From assembly GCF_018343775.1 (NCBI RefSeq), contig NZ_CP074349.1, positions 2,160,001 to 2,224,000 on the forward strand: a DNA stretch of 64,000 nucleotides. The letters run 5' to 3'. Within the stretch, counting starts at the first letter, position 1. Every line of letters begins with the position of its first letter. The DNA is from Pseudomonas cichorii. GTDB lineage: Bacteria > Pseudomonadota > Gammaproteobacteria > Pseudomonadales > Pseudomonadaceae. The position numbers were made by a program, and so were the translations under genes. This document shows positions 58,113 through 64,000 of this stretch, in pieces. The notes under the pieces were generated by a model that was not told the DNA's origin, did not search any database, and saw only the letters and a list, made by a program, of their open reading frames with translations.

Positions 58113-59357
58113 ATGGACAATAACAACTACAACTTCAGCAGTTGGCTGCTTTCGCAACGTCATCATCAATGGCTGGCGCAGGAAGGTACTCGCCTGCTGA
58201 CCTTCGCCAAGGCCTCGAAGCTGGAAAACGGCTTCGGCAGCCTCGACGGCTATGGCCGTCTCATGGTCGGTGCCACGGCTCAGACCATGAACACCGCCCG
58301 CATGACCCACAGTTTTGCCATGGCCCACGCTCAGGGCATTCCCGGCTGCGCCGCGCTGGTGGATCACGGGATTGCAGCCCTCAGCGGCCCGTTGCGTGAC
58401 GCCGAGCACGGTGGCTGGTTCAGTGCAGCGCTGGAGGAGGGTGGCAAGACCGACAAGCAGGCCTATCTGCATGCCTTTGTCGCCCTGGCTGCCAGCTCGG
58501 CGGTGGTGGCCGGACGAGAGGGTGCCCAGGCGCTGCTGTCCGATTCGATACAGATCATCAAGACCCGTTTCTGGAGCGAGGAAGAGGGCGCCATGCGCGA
58601 GTCCTTCGCTCGAGACTGGCAGGGCGAAGAAGCTTATCGCGGTGCCAACAGCAATATGCACAGCACCGAGGCTTTCCTGGCCCTGGCGGATGTTACCGGC
58701 GACGCGCAATGGCTTGACCGGGCGCTGAGTATCGTCGAACGGATCATCCATGGGCATGCCGCGGCCAATGACTTCCAGGTTGTCGAGCATTTCAGCCAGT
58801 CCTGGCAGCCTTTACCCGACTACAACCGCGACAACCCCGCAGACGGTTTCCGGCCTTTCGGCACCACGCCGGGGCATGCTTTCGAGTGGGCGCGTCTGGT
58901 TCTGCATCTGGAGGCCGCCCTCAAGCGCGCAGGCCGTCCGACGCCTGAGTGGTTGCTGAACGATGCCCGTCAGTTGTTTGCCAATGCCTGCCGCCATGGC
59001 TGGAATGTCGATGGCGCGCCAGGCATTGTCTACACCCTCGACTGGGAGAATCGCCCGGTGGTGCGCCATCGTCTGCACTGGACCCATTGCGAAGCGGCGG
59101 CCGCAGCGGCTGCATTGCTGCAACGCACGGGCGAAAAACAGTATGAGGACTGGTATCGCTGCTTCTGGGAGTTCAACGAAACCCTGTTTATCGACCATGA
59201 ACACGGTAGCTGGCGTCACGAACTCAACGAGCAGAATGTACCCAGCGCGGATATCTGGCCGGGCAAGCCGGACCTGTATCACGCCTATCAGGCCACTCTG
59301 CTGCCGGTATTGCCGCTGGCGCCAAGCCTGGCCAGTGCCTTGGCGGGCATGGCCTGA
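58113..59357 (+). CDS. AGE-family aldose-ketose isomerase, YihS/mannose isomerase-like
   Basis: This is a 414-residue (alpha/alpha)6-barrel enzyme. From memory it matches E. coli YihS along its length: LVDHGIAAL, the catalytic His region KQAYLHAFVALAASSAVV, EEAYRGANSNMHSTEAFLAL, DYNRDNPADGFRPFGTTPGH and KPDLYHAYQ. YihS interconverts sulfoquinovose and sulfofructose or mannose and fructose; the Pseudomonas form is more likely a mannose/glucose-fructose isomerase, because no other sulfoquinovose genes are here. GGAGG lies 12 bases before the ATG. Its stop is seven bases from the convergent AbrB-family gene. Confidence 0.88.
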   Translation: MDNNNYNFSSWLLSQRHHQWLAQEGTRLLTFAKASKLENGFGSLDGYGRLMVGATAQTMNTARMTHSFAMAHAQGIPGCAALVDHGIAALSGPLRDAEHGGWFSAALEEGGKTDKQAYLHAFVALAASSAVVAGREGAQALLSDSIQIIKTRFWSEEEGAMRESFARDWQGEEAYRGANSNMHSTEAFLALADVTGDAQWLDRALSIVERIIHGHAAANDFQVVEHFSQSWQPLPDYNRDNPADGFRPFGTTPGHAFEWARLVLHLEAALKRAGRPTPEWLLNDARQLFANACRHGWNVDGAPGIVYTLDWENRPVVRHRLHWTHCEAAAAAAALLQRTGEKQYEDWYRCFWEFNETLFIDHEHGSWRHELNEQNVPSADIWPGKPDLYHAYQATLLPVLPLAPSLASALAGMA

Positions 59358-59363
59358 CGGGAG

Positions 59364-60452
59364 TCAATGTGCCGGTATCCGCTTGTCGGTCAGGCGGATG
59401 ATCTGCCGGGCCAGGAAGCTGCCGGTCAGGATCACGCCGAACAGGCGCAGGGTCTGCATCGCCAGCACGAAACCGACGTCGGCATGGGTGTCGATGGCAA
59501 TGATCGCCATCGCATCCAGGCCGCCGGGGCTGGTGGCCAGGTAGACCGAGAGGTAATCCTTGTCCAGCATCACGGCAATCAGCCAGGCTGAAAGGGCGCA
59601 CAACACGATCAGCAGCATCGAGGCGAAGATCATCATCGGCAGGCGTCGCCAGACGTAGCTGATGGTTTCACGGTCAAAGCGCAGGCCGATATAGCAGCCT
59701 ATGGCGCCATACCCCATGGCCAGCATCCAGGTGGGGATGGTGATTTGCAGCAGGCCACTCAATTGCAGAGCACCGCCGATTACCAGCGGCACCAGCAAGG
59801 CACCGGCAGGCATTCGCGCGCCCAGCAGCACACCGAATACGATGACCCCCAGGCTCAGGCCGAAGTCCAGCAGGTTCATGCCTTGCAGCGCCACTTCACT
59901 GCTGTGCAGGTCTGCGCCGCTGTCGGGAGCGCCCATGAAGCGGCTGACCAGCGAGCCGACCACCACCACACACACGACACGCACATATTGCATGGTGGCG
60001 ACCACTCGGGAGTCGGCGCCGTAGTCTTCGGACATGGCCACCATCGCTGATGCCGCGCCCGGCGAGGTGCCCCAGGCTGCCGTGTTGCTGGGGATGCCGG
60101 CAAAGCGCACCAGCACCAGCCCGACCAGCGCACTGAGCAGCACAGTCAGGATCGTGGCGAACAACATGACATGCCAGGACTGGATGGCGGTCATCAGCAC
60201 ACCGATGGTCATGGCGTGGGCGATCAGCACGCCTACCGTGCCCTGGCCCAGCTGGAAAAGCTTTTTATTCATGCGGATGGTCGCACCCGATACACCGAAA
60301 CCGATGGCGACCAGCATCGGGCCAAGGAACAGCGCCGCAGGAACGTTCAGGTACTTGAGAAATTGCCCGAAGGTGCCTGCAACCAGCAGCAGGCTTGCCC
60401 ATTGGGCCAGAGGAGGCAGCGTGGATAGCGACAGACTTGAAGCACGTGGCAA
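59364..60452 (-). CDS. AbrB-family (PF05145) membrane protein
   Basis: This is a 362-residue protein with about ten helices arranged as two repeats of the AbrB membrane domain (MLVAIGFGVSGATIRMNKKL and VPLVIGGALQLSGLLQITIP). The repeat signatures are GTSPGAASAMVAMSEDYGAD and ATSPGGLDAMAIIAIDTHAD. Start TTG 60452 has GGGAG seven bases upstream. Despite labels such as ammonia monooxygenase or AbrB regulator, it is a membrane protein of unknown function, possibly a transporter. It is divergent from a LysR gene that may regulate it. Confidence 0.85.
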   Translation of the reverse strand: MPRASSLSLSTLPPLAQWASLLLVAGTFGQFLKYLNVPAALFLGPMLVAIGFGVSGATIRMNKKLFQLGQGTVGVLIAHAMTIGVLMTAIQSWHVMLFATILTVLLSALVGLVLVRFAGIPSNTAAWGTSPGAASAMVAMSEDYGADSRVVATMQYVRVVCVVVVGSLVSRFMGAPDSGADLHSSEVALQGMNLLDFGLSLGVIVFGVLLGARMPAGALLVPLVIGGALQLSGLLQITIPTWMLAMGYGAIGCYIGLRFDRETISYVWRRLPMMIFASMLLIVLCALSAWLIAVMLDKDYLSVYLATSPGGLDAMAIIAIDTHADVGFVLAMQTLRLFGVILTGSFLARQIIRLTDKRIPAH

Positions 60453-60566
60453 GGAGGTTCTCCCAGACTTTGGCTGCCGATCAGGACCTGACCGGTCGTA
60501 TAAAGTATCGACACTTCAATCGATCAAGTCTATTTTCTAATAATCATGAATTGATAACTTTGGTTG

Positions 60567-61475
60567 ATGGATATGGACCTGCGGGACCTCACTTATTTCG
60601 AAACCATCGCTGAACTGGGTCATCTGGGACGCGCAGCCGAAAAGCTCAATCGCAGCCAGCCGGCACTGACCAAAAGCATTCAGCGTCTGGAAGAGTCTCT
60701 TGGTACACGTCTGTTCCAGCGTGACGGGCGACGCATCAAGCTGACCCCGGTGGGCGAACTGCTTCAGGCCCGGGGCAGGGAGTTGCAGCAGAGCATTGCC
60801 CAGACCCAGCGGGAGGTCCGGGATTTCGCCAGTGGCATGGTGGGCAATATCCGCGTGGGTTGCGCGGCCACGATGGCGGAATACCTGATGCCCAAGCTGA
60901 CTTCGGCCTTGTTGCAACGCGCGCCGGACGTGACCTTGAAGCTGGTGGTCGGACAGGACGACTTGCTTGGCGAATCACTGCGTTCCGGGCAACTGGACAT
61001 GATTATCTGCTCGCTGATTCCTGACGATGACCAGGTTGTCAGCTACCCCATTCTCAAGGACGAAGCGGTGGTCATAGCCAGCAAGCAGCATCCGATTTTC
61101 AAGGCGCCGCTGCAGATGAGCGACTTGAATGCCTATCGCTGGGTGTTACCGCCCACAGGTGTGTCTTCACGTAAATGGCTGGATGCGACCTTTGCCGCCC
61201 ATGGTTTGCCGCTGCCCGTGGTGCAGATCGAGGCGAACTCCATTTCCCTGCTGCCGGGGCTGATTGCCCAGAGCAACCTGCTGAGCTTTATCGCCAGGGA
61301 GTCACTGGAGTTTGGCAAGAACATGCAGCATCTTCGCGAAGTGCCTCTGGAGCAGACCACGATGAAACGCACCATTGGCGTGACACTGCGCAGCAGTGGT
61401 TACCTGTCACCGGCCGCCCAGAAAATGCTGCAGATGTTGCGTGACAACGGTGGCGAATTTGTAGGCTGGACCTGA
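60567..61475 (+). CDS. LysR family transcriptional regulator
   Basis: This is a regulator of about 302 residues; ATG 60567 or ATG 60573 (MDLRDLTYFETIAELG) is likely. The helix-turn-helix (HLGRAAEKLNRSQPALTKSIQRLEESLGTRLFQRDG is the conserved area, residues about 15-50) precedes an inducer-binding domain with two lobes (IRVGCAATMAEYLMPKL, LDMIICSLIPDDDQVV, YRWVLPPTGVSSRKWL). Transcription diverges from the AbrB-family membrane gene 115 bases away, the usual layout of a LysR regulator and its target. The effector is unknown. Confidence 0.92.
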   Translation: MDMDLRDLTYFETIAELGHLGRAAEKLNRSQPALTKSIQRLEESLGTRLFQRDGRRIKLTPVGELLQARGRELQQSIAQTQREVRDFASGMVGNIRVGCAATMAEYLMPKLTSALLQRAPDVTLKLVVGQDDLLGESLRSGQLDMIICSLIPDDDQVVSYPILKDEAVVIASKQHPIFKAPLQMSDLNAYRWVLPPTGVSSRKWLDATFAAHGLPLPVVQIEANSISLLPGLIAQSNLLSFIARESLEFGKNMQHLREVPLEQTTMKRTIGVTLRSSGYLSPAAQKMLQMLRDNGGEFVGWT

Positions 61476-61570
61476 GGTTTTGCGCTTTTATCCGCGGCTG
61501 CGATAGCCTGTGGTCATGCAGATGCGTAGGACGTATCTGATTTCATGAGAAAAACAGGAGCTAGGCATCC

Positions 61571-61789
61571 ATGCAGACATCTTCATTCGCAACAGACTTT
61601 TCTCGATTTGCCACTCCGGTACAGCATTTTGGCGGTGACCAGTCGCCTTTGAACGATGCCGATGCCGATGAAGACAATGATCCGGAAGGCTATCTGGACC
61701 TGGATATCCTTGGTCTGGATGATTTTGTCGATGCCGACAAGCTTGACCCGACCATTACCGGTGATATCGGGTCATCGACATTGGGGTGA
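61571..61789 (+). CDS. Small acidic protein of unknown function (72 residues)
   Basis: ATG 61571 is preceded by AGGAG at good distance, and codon choice fits the genome. The protein has a Phe/Ser-rich start (SFATDFSRFATPVQHFGG). An Asp/Glu-rich middle follows (DADADEDNDPEGYLDLDIL and DDFVDADKLDP), then a Gly/Ser end. It is strongly acidic, with no signal peptide, helix or Cys. No family is recognised. Its neighbours (LysR regulator, deoxyribosyltransferase) give no functional hint. Confidence 0.6.
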   Translation: MQTSSFATDFSRFATPVQHFGGDQSPLNDADADEDNDPEGYLDLDILGLDDFVDADKLDPTITGDIGSSTLG

Positions 61790-61807
61790 GCCCCAACTCC
61801 AGCCCGC

Positions 61808-61909
61808 GTAGGAGCTAATTTATTCGCGAGAGGCCGCGACATCCGGTACATATTCATCATCTGGAATGCCTCTTCGCGAATAAGCGGATCGCTGCCCGGT
61901 TGCTCCTAC
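61808..61909. repeat. Large inverted REP-like pair overlapping a stop codon
   Basis: GTAGGAGCTAATTTATTCGCGA (61808-61829) and then GAGGCCGC form the outer left arm. GCCTCTTCGCGAATAAGC (61868-61885) and GCTCCTAC (61902-61909) form the right arm in reverse complement. The right end supplies the TAG stop (61906-61908, minus strand) of the deoxyribosyltransferase gene. It lies between convergent genes and could terminate both. Confidence 0.7.
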
Positions 61910-62403
61910 TTTGAGGTCAGATACCGGGCCAATGCTTCGATCCCCGACTCGGCACTCGGGCTGCTTCCCGCCCAGGTGCAGGCCAGCATCAGGTTGCGGG
62001 GCAGGTTGAAGTCTTCCACGATGAAACCCTGGCTGTCGAAACCGTTTTCATCATGAGGCACCAGTTCGCGTAACGAGGCGACGGGCTCGAAATATCCCCA
62101 CACCGGTTTGTTCAGCGCCACCGCCATGCCAACCTCGAACGCGGTGCCTGAGTCGGGTTCCAGGCCGCGAAAGACATTGAGGTTGGCCAGCACCGCCGTG
62201 CAACGCTGGATCATTGCGATGTTCATCGTGCAGATCAATTGCGCTGTGTCGTGAGCAGACAACCCGGACGGCACTTCATTGTCGAACGGGTACAACCCTT
62301 CCAGACCCTGGGCTGCACACAGGTTCTTGAGGTATTGACCATATTCGACGGCGTCCTGGCGGAACACATCAAAACCTGCGAGGTAAACCAGCGGCGCTTG
62401 CAT
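61906..62403 (-). CDS. Nucleoside 2-deoxyribosyltransferase family protein
   Basis: This is a 165-residue cytoplasmic protein. It has the opening strand PLVYLAGFDVFRQDA, the loop IQRCTAVLANLNVFRGLEPDSGTAFEVG with the conserved Glu of the family, and ALNKPVWGYF. Classical members swap bases on deoxyribosides through a Glu nucleophile, in purine and pyrimidine salvage. Length is normal. It diverges from the FAN1-like nuclease gene, 150 bases away. The final codon and stop are provided by a REP-like repeat. Confidence 0.88.
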   Translation of the reverse strand: MQAPLVYLAGFDVFRQDAVEYGQYLKNLCAAQGLEGLYPFDNEVPSGLSAHDTAQLICTMNIAMIQRCTAVLANLNVFRGLEPDSGTAFEVGMAVALNKPVWGYFEPVASLRELVPHDENGFDSQGFIVEDFNLPRNLMLACTWAGSSPSAESGIEALARYLTSK

Positions 62404-62562
62404 ATCCGCTCCTTGCCAAAAAGGGCGATCTTACGGCCCGCAGGCCCTTTTGCGAAATGCACCATTTATCGGGCGACCTGAAAACCGATGGATTCATGGC
62501 TGGAATCTGTACGGATAACCAGTATCCTTGGCCGCCTGTCTCTGCCGTATGTGACCGTATCC

Positions 62563-64000
62563 TTGAGCACTCCACCTCTCGACAATCCGTTTTATTACCT
62601 GGAAAACTTCCGTCAGGTCCTGGCCTGGATCGTTCAGCGTTACGACGATCTGCTGGATGAGCACGAGCGCCGGTTTATCAGTGATTTTTCCGGGTTGCCG
62701 ACGCCTGCCCAAGGGTTGCTGGTGCGTATGGTCATGCGCAAGGGCACGCTGTTCCGGGCCAGCAAGCTCGATTACGACGAAATTGGCGATACCCGCGAAG
62801 CGGCGCTGCCATTGCTGGCGCATGGCTTGATCGACGCACGTCCGCGGCTTGATCTGGAAGCGTTGTTTCAATTGCTGCGCAAGGACGAACTGAGCCAGTG
62901 TTTCAAGGCCCATGCGGTAAAAGGGCCGGAGCGCAAGCCGCAGTGGCTTGAGCGGCTGCAATCGGTCTATGAAGTCGCCCAGCCTCTGGATCAGTGGCAC
63001 CCCGACCTGGACGATCAGGTATTCGAGCTGAAGGTGATGCCGCTGTGTGATCGCCTGCGCCTTCTGTATTTCGGCAATCTGTATCAGGAGTGGTCGGAGT
63101 TCGTGCTGGCGGATCTGGGCATCTTTCGCTATGAGAAAGTCGAATTTTCCCCGGATTCACGGGCCATCAGCGAACGGGTGGACATAGACGTCTGCCTGCA
63201 ATTGCATGCCTGCCGGGAAGCCATGGAGCAGGGCATCGAGCTGGCGTTGCTGGCCGAACAGGCGATGGCCATCGAAACACGCAATCCGTGGCTGCAAAGG
63301 CGCTGTGCCAAACTGCTGTTCCATATCGGGCAGCAGGCCGAGCGCTTGAAGGAATGGCCGCTGGCACTGGAGGTCTATCGCCAGTGCAATTATCCCGGTG
63401 CGCGTTCGCGGCAGATCCGGGTTCTGGAACTCAGTGCCGAATATGCCCAGGCCATGGCGCTGCTGGAGCAGGTCAGGGCCGTGCCACAGAACGATGCCGA
63501 GCTTCAGCATCTGCAACGCATTCTGCCGCGTTTACAGCGCAAGCTGGGTCTGGCGGTCGAGAAGCGTGCGGCCGCTCGCAGCGTGTCACGCCTGGATCTG
63601 AGCGTTGTGCCGGTGCCGGGTCTGAGTGTCGAGTTCCTCACCCGCGAGCATCTGGCAGAAGAGGGCAGCGAGGTGCATTACGTCGAGAATGCGCTGATCA
63701 ACTCACTGTTCGGCCTGCTGTGCTGGAAGGCTATTTTCGCACCGCTGCCGGGAGCGTTTTTCCATCCCTTCCATAGCGCCCCCAGCGATCTTCTCAGCCC
63801 GGATTTCTACCAACGCCGTGCCGCATTGTTCGATGAATGCCTGGCCCAGTTGGAAAGTGGTACCTATCAGGCGACGATTCGTGAGCACTTCCAGAGCAAG
63901 TCCGGCCTGCAGTCGCCCTTCGTGTTCTGGAGCGTCCTGACCCCCGAGTTGCTTGAGCAGGCTCTGCATTGTTTGCCTGCCGAGCACCTTGGCCACTGGT
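62563..64000 (+). CDS. FAN1-like VRR-NUC nuclease, N-terminal part (cut by right edge)
   Basis: The frame is open to the right edge, giving about 479 residues. Starts at TTG 62563 and GTG 62551 fit the conserved beginning (STPPLDNPFYYLENFRQVL); an in-frame ATG at 62488 would add 25 residues without similarity. Visible parts are the SAP-like/HTH region (LLVRMVMRKGTLFRASKLDYDEIGDTREAALPLL) and a TPR-like helical region. The approach to the nuclease follows (EVHYVENALINSLFGLLCWKAIFAPLPGAFFHPFH). The catalytic VRR-NUC domain lies beyond the window. Bacterial FAN1 acts on 5' flaps and interstrand crosslinks in DNA repair. Confidence 0.85.
   Translation, partial: MSTPPLDNPFYYLENFRQVLAWIVQRYDDLLDEHERRFISDFSGLPTPAQGLLVRMVMRKGTLFRASKLDYDEIGDTREAALPLLAHGLIDARPRLDLEALFQLLRKDELSQCFKAHAVKGPERKPQWLERLQSVYEVAQPLDQWHPDLDDQVFELKVMPLCDRLRLLYFGNLYQEWSEFVLADLGIFRYEKVEFSPDSRAISERVDIDVCLQLHACREAMEQGIELALLAEQAMAIETRNPWLQRRCAKLLFHIGQQAERLKEWPLALEVYRQCNYPGARSRQIRVLELSAEYAQAMALLEQVRAVPQNDAELQHLQRILPRLQRKLGLAVEKRAAARSVSRLDLSVVPVPGLSVEFLTREHLAEEGSEVHYVENALINSLFGLLCWKAIFAPLPGAFFHPFHSAPSDLLSPDFYQRRAALFDECLAQLESGTYQATIREHFQSKSGLQSPFVFWSVLTPELLEQALHCLPAEHLGHW

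Noticed and set aside
58113..59357. Sulfoquinovose pathway isomerase
   Set aside because: Sequence is YihS-like, but no sulfofructose kinase, aldolase or sulfoquinovosidase is near, so a mannose/fructose-type role is preferred.
1..64000. CRISPR arrays, tRNA or rRNA genes, IS elements, integrases
   Set aside because: Looked for regular short repeats, cloverleaf-like segments with CCA ends, and transposase or recombinase motifs; none was recognised.

Overview
The window looks like chromosomal DNA of a fluorescent Pseudomonas, most probably of the Pseudomonas syringae group. The GC content is moderately high, coding is dense, and short palindromic repeats of the GTAGGAGCGAATTCATTCGCGA type typical of pseudomonads sit between genes. 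The gene content also fits: an RhlA-type surfactant enzyme without RhlB, a TriABC-like efflux set, glucarate catabolism, and a type II secretion operon ending in gspD. No rRNA, tRNA, CRISPR array, prophage or insertion sequence was recognised. The species is inferred from memory of gene families, not from a search.

Layout. 1-4.3 kb: the end of an MFS carrier, a nitrate/sulfonate-type ABC importer (binding protein, permease, ATPase) and a TetR regulator. 4.4-7.1 kb: a secreted GH3 beta-glucosidase with a PA14 domain. 7.6-18.7 kb: a small exported protein, a complete type II secretion operon in the order E-F-G-H-I-J-K-L-M-C/N-D, and an exported alpha/beta hydrolase. 18.8-20 kb: an MFS exporter. 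20.4-26.1 kb: the most unusual region, a low-GC accessory module with a plant-type 2Fe-2S ferredoxin, an unknown Tat-signal protein, an RHS protein encoded as two separately exported halves, a DUF4279-like immunity protein and a leftover rhs fragment. 26.4-29.4 kb: GntR regulator, MFS carrier and COG3618 amidohydrolase. 29.4-35.6 kb: RND pump with two adaptor lipoproteins, preceded by rhlA. 36.1-40 kb: two-component system, FNT-family channel and nicotinamidase. 40.1-42.3 kb: TonB-dependent siderophore receptor behind a Fur-box-like site. 42.3-50.6 kb: hydroxyacid dehydrogenase, DUF1345 membrane protein, glucarate dehydratase and permease, FadR-type regulator, CdaR-type regulator and glycerate kinase. 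50.6-56.2 kb: LacI regulator divergent from an operon of a Gfo/Idh/MocA dehydrogenase, two TIM-barrel isomerase/epimerases (one exported) and a nucleoside-type MFS carrier. 56.4-64 kb: chemoreceptor with a sigma-28-like promoter, YihS-like isomerase, AbrB-family membrane protein, LysR regulator, an acidic small protein, a deoxyribosyltransferase and the start of a FAN1-like nuclease cut by the right edge.

How it works together. Most of the window serves exchange with a plant-associated environment. It covers export of proteins (type II secretion), surfactant (RhlA) and drugs (RND), and uptake and breakdown of sugars and sugar acids (GH3, glucarate, a putative 3-keto-sugar route). It also holds iron uptake, chemotaxis and an interbacterial toxin module. 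The RHS module at 20.4-26.1 kb is the best candidate for an undescribed system. The RHS shell is split into two open reading frames in the same frame. Each half has its own signal peptide, and both lie downstream of a ferredoxin and a Tat-exported protein, with no PAAR or VgrG gene nearby.
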